From: Siphonodentalium dalli
Lineage: Eukaryota; Mollusca; Scaphopoda; Gadilida; Siphonodentaliidae
Reading direction: 5' to 3'
Length of the DNA: 64,000 nt
NCBI GenBank assembly: GCA_032622095.1
Contig: CP136063.1
Span: 74,195,980 to 74,259,979, forward strand
Shown: piece after piece, positions 1 to 10,805 of the stretch
Layout of the letters: each line of letters begins with the position of its first letter
Position numbering within the stretch: position 1 is the stretch's first letter
Made by a program: the position numbers and the translations under genes
The notes under the pieces: model-generated
Databases searched by the model: none
Told to the model about the DNA's origin: nothing
What the model saw: the letters and a program-made list of their open reading frames with translations, nothing else

Positions 1-608
1 CAAAAATCACATTTTTTTTTTTTAATGTTTTAAGTCATTTTCTTCATAAAAAGAGTCTTCGTACTAAAGAACCCTCTCAATGGGTAGGGTTCTCTATTCC
101 GAAGGTTCATTATTCCGAAGGTTCGCTATTCCGAAGGTTCATTATTCCGAAGGTTCGCTATTCCGAAGGTTTTCTATTTTGGGCGTATTTAACCAGAAAT
201 TAATGAAAATTTGCACCCCACCACAAAAACACAACAGGAATGAAAAATACTATTATGCTAGTATTAACATATATTACATTTATACACCCACTTCCAATTC
301 CCAAATTGTCCCAGATGTCGGTTATTGATAGCAAGAAAACAGTATCAGTTTATCGGGGAACATGTCTCTATTCCGAAGGTTCGCTATTCCGAAGGTTCAC
401 TATTCCGAAGGTTCACTATTCCGAAGGTTCGCTATTCCGAAGGTTCACTATTCCGAAGGTTCGCTATTCCGAAGGTTCTCTATTCCGAAGATTCGCTATT
501 CCGAATTATGTTATTTTATAAGTTAATTCTAAAGTATTGAGAGGGTTCTTTTGCACGAAGACTCTCTTTATGGAAATAACTTAAAACAATAAAACATTAA
601 ATGTGATT
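1..608. mobile_element. Inverted-repeat (MITE/foldback-like) element carrying a minisatellite
   Basis: The first ~80 bases and bases ~535-608 are imperfect reverse complements. Both contain matching blocks around AAAATCACATTT, ATGTTTTAAGT, AGAGTCTTCGT and AAAGAACCCTCTCAAT. The core between them is a 16-bp minisatellite plus ~180 bp of unrelated AT-rich sequence. The left end coincides with the window edge, so the true left terminus and any target duplication cannot be seen. No transposase frame is present, so it would be non-autonomous. Confidence 0.75.
95..507 (+). repeat. 16-bp minisatellite (CTATTCCGAAGGTTCG) in two blocks
   Basis: The 16-bp unit CTATTCCGAAGGTTCG/A repeats about 5 times at 95-175 and about 9 times at 365-507. 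Because 16 is not a multiple of 3, the array reads open in all three forward frames. That produces apparent peptides such as YSEGSLFRRF repeated in different frames. These are repeat artefacts and not genes. Confidence 0.9.
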
Positions 609-895
609 TTGTTTTCGCGGTTTCCTTGAGATTTTATGTCATTACGTATCAGGTTAATCTTCAATATATATCCACATCAAGCAGACCACACAATTGCTAT
701 GTTTCTATACGATTTAATGCCATTGAGTATGACGTTATATCTCAATAATAAGAATATGCCAGCTAAAGGCGGATTAAAACAGTGGGGCTATAACGCATAA
801 TGAATACTGGAGCGCCATAACATACTGCGTAGCAGCAGAATATCGCTGAATAGACGGATATGAGATTAACGTAACTGCAATTGTGACTTTGTATT
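609..895. other. Unannotated AT-rich sequence before the gap
   Basis: I see no coding frame, no repeat unit and no terminal inverted repeat in this stretch. Confidence 0.5.
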
Positions 896-995
896 NNNNN
901 NNNNNNNNNNNNNNNNNNNNNNNNNNNNNNNNNNNNNNNNNNNNNNNNNNNNNNNNNNNNNNNNNNNNNNNNNNNNNNNNNNNNNNNNNNNNNNN
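896..995. other. Assembly gap (100 N)
   Basis: Exactly 100 consecutive N, the usual placeholder for a scaffold join of unknown length. Features should not be assumed continuous across it. Confidence 0.99.
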
Positions 996-1200
996 AAATA
1001 TTAAAATAGGTCTTAATCCGAATCGTCTAATTTGTTGGACTACAGTCTGAATACATTAGGCCTATCTATAGTTTGTATAGGAAGCAGCAATCTGTGGAAC
1101 CAGTCATGTCGATCTTACTACTAGTATAGTATTTGCTGCGACCGATCCTTCCATACATATGATAAAGTGTAATAGTAATTATGGTGCGTTTATCAGGTCA

Positions 1201-1296
1201 GGCACATCTAGATCATGCCATGAACCTCTACTAATGCTAACACCCGTCTACGGCGTTGGCATTAGTTAAGGTTCATGGCATGATCTAAGGCACATC
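1201..1296. mobile_element. 80-bp palindromic mini-MITE with 8-bp flanking repeat
   Basis: Bases 1209-1237 (TAGATCATGCCATGAACC...) and 1259-1287 are near-perfect reverse complements around a ~21-bp loop. The octamer GGCACATC occurs immediately before (1201-1208) and again at 1289-1296, one base after the palindrome. This is an 8-bp duplication of the kind hAT transposition leaves. There is no coding capacity. Confidence 0.7.
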
Positions 1297-1330
1297 CTGA
1301 ATTCCACTAGTATAATAGTCTGGTATATGA

Positions 1331-2578
1331 GGCCAAAGAAAAAAGATACTATGTTTCCGTATATCGACCGACCCTAAAAATAACCCGCCGACCCTAATCT
1401 TTTTATTGATATTTTGAGAAAAGTTTTGTTTGTTTTTTTTTTTTTATAACTGTTTTTACCGCTAATGCTCATAAATATTGATAATCATTAATATGCAAAA
1501 CACATGGTTTCTAACATAAGCCTGTGATAAGTGACATGAAGTGACAGTTCTGAGTTGTCTCAAAAGCCACATGTGTGTGATGGGTTGTGGATTGATAGGC
1601 ATGAATCTTGCAATTTTAATTTCAAGAGAGTGGATCTCATGCCTGCTTTACCTGTATGCCTTGTTTGGGACTTATGGAACATATTCATGAGTTCCAAATA
1701 AACATGCATGCCCATTTATTATTTTCTTGGGAAATCCCCCCCCCCCCCCCCCCCCCCCCTGCACAGTGCTTATTTGAGTCTGCAAGTTTATTAATTTTGA
1801 GGGTATGAAAATTGAGATTTCTATATTATTCTGATACCAAATTGTTGAGCTTATAATTTTAGGCATGTACATATTCAAGTATATGGCATACATGTGAACA
1901 TTTAAATATCGAATCTACATGACACATACTATGTTGATTCCTATGCTTGACCCTACATTTACTATAATTTTTTTTAACTATTGTGATGTTTTGCTCACAG
2001 TTTCCCCTGTGCTATTATTTGGGTCTGCACTGTTATTAACTTTCAATGGAATTTTTCCTGTGTACTATTATTTGGGCGTGCACATTTTATTTGGAGCCTG
2101 AAAGTACCGGTAGGAACACTATAACAGACATGGTGTGTGTGTCTGTATATATACATGTATATAGGTTATGACCACATATGTTAGGGGTACAGGCTACTGT
2201 TTCCAGAACCATGGCATGGTAGGTTGGGTGCACTGGCTACCTCTAGACAATGGGATGCAGTGGACACAATACAAGTATGGTATAATGGCGATATTATGGG
2301 TAAAATTCTTAGTGACATCAATCTCATACCAAGTTTATAGCCAAATAATAAATAACATAACTTAAGCATGAAGTAAGTTTGATGTTTCATCAATCTTAAT
2401 GTATATTCCTAGTGCTGTGTTTATCAAGTAATACTTTCCCCACAACACAAGTTGGCATTTTATGTCATTTCGGTTGAGGTAATTCAATATTTCTGCAGCT
2501 GGATAAAAAATTCCCCTACCTACCTACCCTAATTTTTTCACTCCGTTATCGGAAACATACTATCTTTTTTCTTTGGCC
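1331..2578. mobile_element. 1.25-kb non-autonomous TIR element
   Basis: The ends are inverted repeats of ~29 bp starting GGCCAAAGAAAAAAGATA and continuing to a TATGTTTCCG block. The trinucleotide TGA flanks both sides (1328-1330 and 2579-2581), consistent with a 3-bp target duplication. The interior holds a homopolymer C tract and no transposase-like frame; small open frames within it look random. A half-copy of the same terminus recurs at ~15363. Confidence 0.75.
1737..1759 (+). repeat. Poly-C tract
   Basis: About 22 consecutive C inside the TIR element. Similar C or G runs occur at ~14771, ~23629, ~24437 and ~37981. Confidence 0.95.
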
Positions 2579-2581
2579 TGA

Positions 2582-3189
2582 CCATTACCGTTTTGTGAAT
2601 TTGATAAAAGAGCGGGATAATGCAAAATCATATTTCATGGTTGGTGGTTGGTTGGTGCAGCCCTCTTAATTCAGATTGTTTGGCTTCGGCAATCTGCTAC
2701 GGCAACAGTATGCCATGGCCCAGTTTGCTTCAGCAAATTGCTTCGGCAATGCTGATTGCCGTAGCAATTATGAAGGCTGTTGGTGTGTCTATGAAGTTTC
2801 TTTAAAGGAGACTTCACTCTGTAAGGTAGGCTCCAAGGTCACTGGTGCAATTGAGCCCTCTCAATGCTTATTTCACTTTAGTGCTGTACACTGTTGCCAG
2901 AGTGTGTGACGTCAGATGGTGCTGTAAAAAGAACAGTTCCATAAAGTGAATGAAGCTGAGCTTCCTTATAGTGAAATGTTTGTATTACTGATGAACCGGG
3001 AGTACAATTAAAGGAATAAATCAGACTTGTAAATAATATCTGATTGACATATAGCATTTAACAACTCGTTACCAGATGTAAAAACTCTCTCTCGAAATGC
3101 ATACACTTAGCAAGAACTTCATGCTTAGCCCAGGAGACCTTTAAAGTCATGTTGAAACGGAAGGAAACAGGTCGTATGAATGTCTGGCA
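2582..3189. other. Unannotated spacer
   Basis: There is a local cluster of CTTCGGCAAT/ATTGCCGTAG-type inverted short repeats at ~2680-2770, and otherwise no convincing gene or element. Short open frames here show no recognisable motif. Confidence 0.4.
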
Positions 3190-6100
3190 GTTTCACTTAG
3201 ATCCCATTTAAATGCCATTTGTTTTTAATGACTTCAGATACAAACAACTTGAATTCCTTTACAGATTTTCCGTCAGATGGTACAAGGTCCTTGTTTGAAA
3301 TAAGTTTGTTTTTTGCTGCCTCTTTAGCAGCCTGATCGGCTAGTTCATTGCCTTTAACACCAATATGACTGTTAGTCCATTTAATCTTGATAGATATTAA
3401 TGGCTTGAGGAGTTCCAATTGGTGAATAGTGTGCCAGCAGTCGCGTATAATCGAATAAGATTTGTCACTAGGTTTGAATTCGAAAATGGATGTGATAGCC
3501 AATTGAGTGTCACATAATATGTGCACAGTGTTAATTGATGCTGATTTGGAACCTTCTAGAGTCATTTCTATGTGTTTTAACTTTTAATGCTAGAAGAATG
3601 CCCTTGATTTCAGCGCTATTGTTGAGACCATCAGTGTGAATGGTTTCCGAGATAGTTATGGGTTCATTAAGAATACCGGATGGATAGATCACAGCTGATG
3701 CTCCACTAATAAGAGAGTTGGGAAAAGTAGAACCATCAGTGAAAATTATTATATCTTGATCGAGAGTTTGCTCAAGATATATGTTAAGGTGTCCTTCACT
3801 GCATTGTCACGAGAAACTGATTTGGATGAGCAGGGTCCAATATCACCAGCTGAAGAAGCATATATAGTGACACTGGGGTGAAAATTGTAGCATTCAAGTT
3901 CATATTGTGGTTCATCTATCACTTGAATGAAGTTCTTGCTCAATAAATATTTATTGTCTTGGAACATCCTTTTTATAGGGGTTTCATATGATTTATTTAT
4001 GGCACTGATTAGGAGCTGCTTCAGTGATGACTTATTGTTTTTTGATTTGAGCCTGAGGTACTCTAAACAGTTCATCTCCTTCATTTTGAGGAGTAGTGGT
4101 GGTGTGCTACATAAAACTTCCATTGCCTCTGTACTGGATGAATGAATAGCCCCAGTTGTGTTTAGTAGGGCAGATCTTTGAACATTCAGAAGCTCCTGGA
4201 TCACACCCTCTTTAACTGTACACCATGATGGGTATCCATATTAAAAGTAGAATGGGAACTATAGCTGCTTTATACAGTCTAATAGATTTGTCCATGTTTA
4301 TGCCAGATTCATTAACAAATTTCCCAATCTTGTATAGACCAGCACGAGCTTTTAAGATAGTTTAAATGATAAATCACTATCAATAGTAACACCTAGAAGT
4401 TTTTTGTCGTTTATCAGTTCTATTGGTTTATTGTTTATGAACACATTGGGTTTGAAATTCGCCATGCAGTTATTCACAGGAGAGATGTGCATGAAGTCTG
4501 TTTTGTTGGTATTGAGACATACCGGTAGGTGCCATCTGTTGCACCAAGAAGTGACTGATTGTAGGCATTCATTCATCTCTTTCTCTGCTTGTTTCGGGTC
4601 GTAGTTAGTGGTGATTATGGTAATATCATCAGAGTATCGGATAGTTTGCTCTGAATGACCAGACATAATGTCATCAGTATAGAGAGTGAACAGAATGGGA
4701 CTGATGACAGATCCCTGTGGTGCTCCTATTTCAGTTGGAATCCAGTCGCTTTGGTATGTGTTCACAAAGTTTTTGTTCGTTCGGTTAGTTAGGAAGTTGT
4801 GGATATATTTCAGGATTCTTCCATCAAGGCCATGTCGGAGGAGTTTATATACAATTCCTTCTCTCATGATGGAGTCAAAAGCACCTTCAAAGTCAATATA
4901 TGTGACAAGAGCATGCTTCCCTTCGTTTTTGGCTGTGATAAGGGATTCAGGTACTTCAACTAGTGCACTTGTGGTACTGCGGTGCTTACGATAAGCATAT
5001 TGGGCATCATTCAGCCATTCGCATGTCTTGCTTTTCCATATCAATCTCCAAGTTATGATTTTCTCGAAGGTTTTACCAATAAAAGAGCTCAAGCTGATTG
5101 GACGATAGCACTTTTCAGAGTCGTACACCGATTTTCCGGGTTTATTTATGTAGATTTTATTGTCCTTTTTGAAGGCTGATGGAATGTCACCTTGTTCCCA
5201 GAAATATTGAAATAACATATGGATGCATTTAACCATGATGTCCCCAGATTTAGTGATCATTAGAGGATGAATATCATCCGGTCCAGGAGCAGAGCGGTTG
5301 TTCATGGCTTTCAGAGCACTCAGCACTTCACTTTCACTGATATCACTATTTTCTGGTTTTTCTATGTTATTATCGAGAATATTATTGTTGTCAGTGATGT
5401 TAGTTTTAATTGAAATATTTATTTCTTCTTTCCACTGCATGTCAAAACCTGATTTATCTGTGTGTTTACGGTCAATGTGCACATATTGCAGTCTTTTTGA
5501 TATGTCTTCATCAGAACGTGCATAGTCTTTATCAGCATTTTGAATTTTAATTGGCTGAATGGTGTTGTCTTGGTTGTGTTTATGATCGCTAATAAGTTGA
5601 ATAAGTTTCCAGAAATCGTGTTGATTTGCTCTGCTTATTTTTTCACATGTTTGGTCCCAGTGTGTTGATTTTTCTTTCTCTATGGCTGATCGGAGTTCGC
5701 AAAGAGCATTGTCAAGAATGGCTTTATTGTGTGGATCAGATCGTTTGTGGAACATCTTATTCGCTTTTTTACATTCAATTGATTTTATTTTAATATCCTC
5801 GATCCATCGTGTTTTGAATGTTTTGTGATGTGTTTTTTACCAATGTGGGTTTCTGCTGTGCTGAGAATAACTTTGCAGAAACTGTCGTATTTGGAATCTG
5901 CGCCTTCAAATGTTTTGAACTGTATACACCAGTTGTTTAATTCTCCATTGATTGCAGATTTCCAGGCTGTCCAGTCACAGTTTTTGAAGTTCCATAATGT
6001 TTTATCTACAGATTGTGCTGAATCTTTGACCACAAAATTTATAACGGAGTGGTCTGTGCGAACATTCCCCTCCCGATCGATCGATAAACCAAGTGGTTTC

Positions 6101-6711
6101 TACATTATCTAGACCATGTGAAAAAGTTATATCAATAGCGCTATGGTATTCATTTCTTGTCCAAGTGTATAAGCCGGCATTGTGTGTTTTAAGGTTGTGG
6201 CTGTCTGTTATATTAAGTAGAGTTTTTCCCATTCGAGCCAATTGAGATTTCCTATTTAGCTTGCAGGTGTCATTTTGCGTTTCCCAGGCAATGTTCCTAC
6301 AGTTGAAGTCCCCTAGCACTATGAGTCTACAGTTGCGAAATTTGTCCAATGCTAAATTAAGTTTGAGGATATCTTTTATCTGTTTAGGCGGAATATATAC
6401 ATTGACGAGGACAAATCTGCCCGATGGATGCACTATTTCAGTCCAGATTGATTCGATGTCAAGTTGTGGATTGTCTATTTGTATAAACTTGATACCAGGC
6501 CTGATGAGTGTGGCGACCCCACCACCACGCTTGCCCGTTGTCCTATTTCGAAAAACAGAGTTCCAATTTAAGAAGTTAATGGATTTATTTCTGTTCTACG
6601 TTTCCTGGATGCAAACTATGTCAACATTATTCTTCTTGACATAATTTTCCAAGAGAGTACAAGAAGTGTTGTATGAGTTATTATTAATTAGCTACAGGTT
6701 ATCTGCGCAAT

Positions 6712-7297
6712 AAGTAGAACGCTGCCCGCGTCATAAGTAACAAAAAGTCGGCCAAAACGCGGCCAATAAGTAACAAAAAGTCGGCCAATAAGTAGAAAAC
6801 GCGGCCAATAAGTCAAGGTAACGTAAATGACGTCATACGTAATTAGCTCGATCGGCAAAGAATATTGGGTCGACGGAAGATAGATTGTAGTTGATTTCGG
6901 ATGAATTACGAACAATCACTGTTTTTGGGAGTAAATATACATGTACGTGGATGAACGACATGTATCCGTATCAATATAATTCCCAGTGGAAACTGATAGT
7001 ACTGTGAAATCGCTGCAAGTTCTTCACAAAGTTCACAATAATAAAATTGCTGGAATAATTGTTAATTTAAGAAAGCACACAATGGTATATCTATGTTAAT
7101 ATATTCATCCTGTGAAACAATTATTACATTGTTGCTAATTAATAAAATACTTATTAATTGGTTGTTTCCACATTGACCGAGTTATGAGGCCTCGGTCTGT
7201 CGTATTAGCCTTCGGCCTGCGGCCTCAGGCCAATACGACAGACCTCGGCCTCATAACTCGGCCAATATTGAAACAACCAATTAATAACATATAATGT
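6712..7297. mobile_element. Insertion splitting LINE ORF2, ending in a foldback palindrome
   Basis: Sequence between the first ORF2 codons and the endonuclease has no LINE character. It begins with subterminal repeats of an AAGTAACAAAAAGTCGGCC type (6735-6825) and ends with a long hairpin (7151-7287) whose arms begin TTATTAATTGGTTG and end CAACCAATTAATAA. Both boundaries are approximate because the undisrupted LINE sequence is not available for comparison. It may represent two successive insertions. Confidence 0.65.
7151..7287. repeat. 137-bp foldback palindrome
   Basis: The two arms pair through GACCGAGTTATGAGGCC, TCTGTCGTATT and GGCCTGAGGCC-like blocks with a short central loop around 7213-7222. 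It could form a cruciform and is typical of palindromic MITEs. Confidence 0.85.
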
Positions 7298-7332
7298 TAA
7301 TTTGTACAATTTTCATTTTGGCTAACTGGGAT

Positions 7333-8507
7333 TTAGAAGCACAGTTGACTGCGTTTCAGCAGTAGGGTTTGATACTCGGTGAATTTAGGGCAAGTCCTTG
7401 AACGTGCATCATGTTTTCCTGAACAGTTTATGCAGCAAGGAAAAAGGCTGTTACAATCTTTTACATCATGAGAGCTGCTCGTACATTTGGCACATGTGGG
7501 TTTATTCATACAGAGAGCTGAAATGTGACCAAAGAGTTGACATTTGAAGCAACGAATGGGTTTTATCTGATTGTATTGTTCTCACTGATACTGTTTGTCA
7601 AGAATGTTAACACCGTTTAACAGACATCTGTCAGTAAAATATTTGTCAGAGGCTGTGATTTTGATTATACGCATTTGTTTGCCAGTGTCTGTGAAACAAT
7701 ATCTTTTAACTTCAGTTTTGATATTGTATTCATTTTCAATAGATTGTTGACTATCCTGAAAATCAATTTTAACGTTGATGTTTTTAACCATGATTGATTT
7801 GCCTTCCGAAGGACTATGGGCTTTTAAAGTTCCACCACTGTTGTCGAAAGCGTTGTGAGGCCATTCCTGTTTGAGAAGTTTAGCAGATTCTTTGTATTTT
7901 ACATGAACTGCAATTCCACCTCTAGGAAGGGAATAAGCATATTCTATATTCACTTGAGGCTTGAATTTATTAATCTCTTTCTTAATGCTAGAGGAGTTTT
8001 GAAAGAGTTTTGGTTCTGTGAGTTTGTCGATTATGATGATATTAGACTCTGACCCTTGTGACACTTTTACTTGACTGAGTTTGTCATTGAGTTTCCCTGT
8101 AGAGATGATAGTCTCCTGTACACTGTTCACGTACTTCCTGGTGGTGTTAGTTTTGGTTTTCTTCCCAGTCACGATTGATTTTGGTGTCTCGATGTTAGAG
8201 GTACATGTAGGTGATTTGGTTTGGAGTGGTTTGTGTGGACTTTGTTTGGATTTGCATGTTTTTGATAGTGTCAACCACAGATTGTTGTTAGATTGCAATT
8301 GAGATATGTTGCAAAAAATACATTTGAAATTGATATTGTGTTTGTTGAGCTTTTTCTTGTCTGCCGTTACAAAACAGGAACACTTGATATGCCAAGCTTG
8401 TTCGCAGAGATGACACGTAATAAACTTCTGGAAATTATTGGTCCCACATGGACACTTAATTTTGCTGTTTACTGTATCGCACTCTTTGCATAAGAAAGAT
8501 CTCTTTT
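7333..8507 (-). pseudogene. LINE ORF1 (gag-like, PHD finger + CCHC knuckles), one internal stop
   Basis: One frame reads from ~8507 to the TAA at 7335-7333 with a single TGA at 7584-7582. At the N terminus (about 8490-8310) the Cys/His spacing C-x-C, C-x2-C-x4-H-x2-C, C-x2-C fits a PHD-type finger. The end carries three CCHC knuckles (CFKCQLFGHISALC, CAKCTSSSHDVKDC, CINCSGKHDARSRTC), all downstream of the stop. In this family such proteins bind element RNA as the ribonucleoprotein scaffold. No ATG precedes the finger before the upstream TGA, so the true start is lost or lies elsewhere. The stop removes all three knuckles from any product. Confidence 0.8.
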
Positions 8508-8510
8508 CTA

Positions 8511-9091
8511 AGAGTTTATTTCATGTACCAGTAAATTATTGAAAATCGGTGTCGCACTAATTCGGTATTATACATATATTTTGTCCAGGAGAATGATTAA
8601 TCATGACTGTACACGATAAGCAACTCAATTAGCATTCAATTAGTTTAAATGTTGTTAATGAAGGAGCGATTGAGTTATCCTGTCATTGTCATTTAGAAAG
8701 GAATATATTAGTAATATAATTGAATAACAAAGCTGGCGCAAGAGATTGCACAACAAATTTTGTCAGAAGACTTCCTTCGCTGCAATATTACTTTCGCGCA
8801 CGTGATTGTTAGGATTATCTCATTATTAGGGTGACGCACTGGCATGTTCTTCCAGAATACTCCATTTAGGCACCAGAAATTTTCGTTTTAATGATCTCAA
8901 TCAAACACTCGATACTGCCATAATCCAACAATTTTATTTAAGGTTTATAAAATATTTGGATCATTGAAAGTGTAATAAAATGTTACTTTATAGTTGGGAA
9001 GCTTAGTCTATATTATTAAAAATGGACGTAGAGTTACCTGTGTTTAAGTAGCGTTATACACCGAAAATTACGGTATTATTACTATTTACTT
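8511..9091. other. Unannotated AT-rich sequence
   Basis: There is no recognisable coding frame, repeat or terminus. Part of it could be degraded LINE 5' untranslated sequence, but nothing seen demonstrates that. Confidence 0.4.
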
Positions 9092-9497
9092 AACAAAATA
9101 AACTAGACTTACCTTGGGAAGTAGATGTTCATTTTGAATTATAATAGTCTACAATCAGGGAGGGCTTGACTAGGGGAGTGCCTTGCGCATGCGCAACTGT
9201 CCGCCCAACAGTTTTGAAAGCCATTTTTTTCAAGTATTGAAATTAAGTGCATAACTAGCTCTACGAGCAACTATGCCTTATGTGGGACTCCTGAAATGCA
9301 AGTCCATACCTTGCTCTATGAGCAACTATGCCGTGACCATGAACATACATATATGGTCCATTCCTGATTGGTTGGCGTATGAATTAACTCGATTGACTCA
9401 TGGGATGGGAGGGCGGGAGTCAAGCCCTCCCTGATTGTAGACTATTATAATTCAAAATGAACATCTACTTCCCAAGGTAAGTCTAGTTTATTTTGTT
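9092..9497. mobile_element. Short non-autonomous DIRS-like element
   Basis: It is bounded by ~80-bp inverted repeats (9092-~9170 and ~9420-9497) beginning AACAAAATAAACTAGAC and reading inward through CTTGGGAAGTAGATG and ATAGTCTACAATCAGG. Inside, 9170-9225 matches the 5' subterminal region of the neighbouring DIRS element (GACTAGGGGAGTGCC, GCGCATGCGCAACTG, CCGCCCAACAG), and CCTGATTGGTTGGCGTAT at ~9363 matches its terminal repeat. It therefore shares DIRS-end sequence while having different outermost repeats. It has no coding frame. Its right edge is the first base of the autonomous element. Confidence 0.7.
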
Positions 9498-9541
9498 AAT
9501 TATATATACGCCAACCAATCAGGTCGTCCTTGACTAGGGGA
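9498..9541. repeat. DIRS left inverted terminal repeat (element 3' end)
   Basis: 44 bp reverse-complementary to 13755-13798. It contains CGCCAACCAATCAGG and TCCTTGACTAGGGGA. Confidence 0.93.
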
Positions 9542-9578
9542 TTCGCAGCCAATAGGAAGAAAAAATTTTCCCACTCAC

Positions 9579-10805
9579 CTACGTCTGGAGGACGGAGGCC
9601 GCAAAGTCGGTAGTCGGTAGTTTGGTGATTCTCTTGTGGTAGTACTTTTGGAAAGTACTCTCACGGCTCCAGCCAGCCTTCGCCATGATTTCCTTCATAG
9701 GCACGATGGTGAAGGCTTTAGAAGAGGAAGCAGCTCTGACACTGTGAGCTGTGAATACGCAAGTGTCGATACCTGATTTGGTCAGGACAGTTCTGATCCA
9801 ACGTGATATGGTGGTTGTGGTAACCTTCCTGTGAGGGTTTACATAACTTATAAACAAAGAATCCTCCGTTTTTCGCAAACCTTGCGTCCTCTTGAGGTAT
9901 TCTGTGACCACTGTGAAAATACATAATCTCCTATCTGGAGGATATGAACAAAATTCTAAAACCCGTTCCTCGGAAAAGCCAGCCCGGCTATGTTTTAATA
10001 AACCCTGGATATAAAACAAGTATTTGGAGTGCGTTCTTCGCTTTCCAGTAATTGTCAATAAGTGTAATGTTTGCACTCTTGCTGCATATAAAAGAGAGGC
10101 GAGCATCGCCAATTTCAGCGTTAAGTCCTTTAAACTTAAGCCACGAACAGGAGACATAGTTTGTAGTAGTCTCAGGACCACATCGACATCCCACGTGATG
10201 GCTGTTGGTTTAGTAGGTGGCCTCAAATTAAAAGCTCCTTTCATGAACCGGAGTACAATGGGATTTGATCCCGCCGGAAACTGATCTAACCGAAGCCCTA
10301 ACGCAGAGAGAGCTGACCTAGCTGTGTTGAGTGAGCTGTAACTGAGTCCACTCTGAAACAACATACTCAAATATTCTATTACTTCTGGGACAGTTGGTGA
10401 AACTGGATTAACTTTCCGGTCGTTGCAGTACTTGAACCATCGCGTAATATAAACTGAGTACTGTTTTTTGGTAGATGGTCTCCAGGAGCATAAGATAATG
10501 TCGGTAGAGTACTGAGAAAATCCTGTACTTCGGAATTGTTCCCTGAGACACGACATGCCATTAATTTTAGTTTGGGGAATAACGGATGGACATCCGCTGA
10601 CCGTGGACGGCGCAACAAGTCCGGTTGATGTGGCAGGAGTCGTGGATAGTCGGTGAGAGCTGTCATTAGCACTGAAAACCATGACTGTGTTGGCCAGACC
10701 GGTAGAATTAGAATGCACGTGGCTAGGTCCCGCGCAATCTTTTGTATGCAGCGAGCAATGAGACTGAAAGGAGGAAACAAATAACATAAGTGATAGTTTC
10801 CCCAT
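9579..10805 (-). CDS. DIRS tyrosine recombinase (phage-integrase-like)
   Basis: The open frame has 408 codons from an ATG at 10805. The first ~83 residues overlap the RT ORF and look non-domain, so the ATG at 10556 (M84, just before CLREQFRSTGF) is the likelier functional start, giving ~325 residues. The N-terminal SAM-like core domain includes SWRPSTKKQYSVYITRW. Catalytic residues of the tyrosine recombinase family are all present: R243 (YAARVQTLHLL), H354 and R357 (FTAHSVRAASS), W379 in the His/Trp position, and a nucleophile at Y388 or Y389 (TFQKYYHK). It would integrate the circular cDNA without target duplication. It lies in the -1 phase relative to the RT frame. Confidence 0.92.
   Translation of the reverse strand: MGKLSLMLFVSSFQSHCSLHTKDCAGPSHVHSNSTGLANTVMVFSANDSSHRLSTTPATSTGLVAPSTVSGCPSVIPQTKINGMSCLREQFRSTGFSQYSTDIILCSWRPSTKKQYSVYITRWFKYCNDRKVNPVSPTVPEVIEYLSMLFQSGLSYSSLNTARSALSALGLRLDQFPAGSNPIVLRFMKGAFNLRPPTKPTAITWDVDVVLRLLQTMSPVRGLSLKDLTLKLAMLASLLYAARVQTLHLLTITGKRRTHSKYLFYIQGLLKHSRAGFSEERVLEFCSYPPDRRLCIFTVVTEYLKRTQGLRKTEDSLFISYVNPHRKVTTTTISRWIRTVLTKSGIDTCVFTAHSVRAASSSKAFTIVPMKEIMAKAGWSRESTFQKYYHKRITKLPTTDFAASVLQT

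Larger units (their letters stand above)
3197..7316 (-). pseudogene. LINE ORF2 (APE endonuclease - RT - RNase H), broken
   Basis: A start MKIVQIN lies at 7316, 16 bases after the ORF1 stop, and is then interrupted by an insertion. The endonuclease resumes at ~6700 with VDIVCIQET followed by a TAG where tryptophan is usual. It continues through RGGGVATLIRPG, VLGDFNCRNIAWE and YTWTRN..SAIDITFS to ~6000. A connector follows at 6033-5785, then the RT (5755-4352) with NRSAPGPDDI, GAPQGSVISPILFTLY and the catalytic YSDDITIIT. Downstream frames (4204-3749, 3565-3197) carry the C-terminal region and RNase H (FTDGS, SAEIKGI, CDTQ, GNELADQAAKEA). At least four frame breaks separate these pieces, so no full-length enzyme can be made. 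Confidence 0.88.
3190..8510 (-). mobile_element. Decayed I/Nimb-type LINE with two ORFs
   Basis: On the minus strand the order is ORF1 (PHD-like finger, central region, three CCHC zinc knuckles) and then ORF2 (APE endonuclease, reverse transcriptase, RNase H). An RNase H after the RT together with CCHC ORF1 knuckles points to the I superfamily; Nimb is my best guess. The copy is inactive: ORF1 has an in-frame stop, ORF2 has several frameshifts and stops, and a foldback insertion separates the first ORF2 codons from the endonuclease. The 5' end stops near 8510, just before an in-frame stop with no ATG, so it may be truncated. The 3' end is placed only approximately because no clear poly(A) tail is visible. 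Confidence 0.85.

Noticed and set aside
80-540. Overlapping open frames encoding repeated YSEGSLFRRF peptides
   Set aside because: They are translations of a 16-bp minisatellite in different phases; no conserved protein or gene context.
1672-1893. Minus-strand frame with a run of glycines
   Set aside because: Glycines come from a poly-C tract in a non-coding TIR element.
4404-5525. Plus-strand frames of 65-102 codons opposite the LINE RT
   Set aside because: Antisense shadows of the RT reading.
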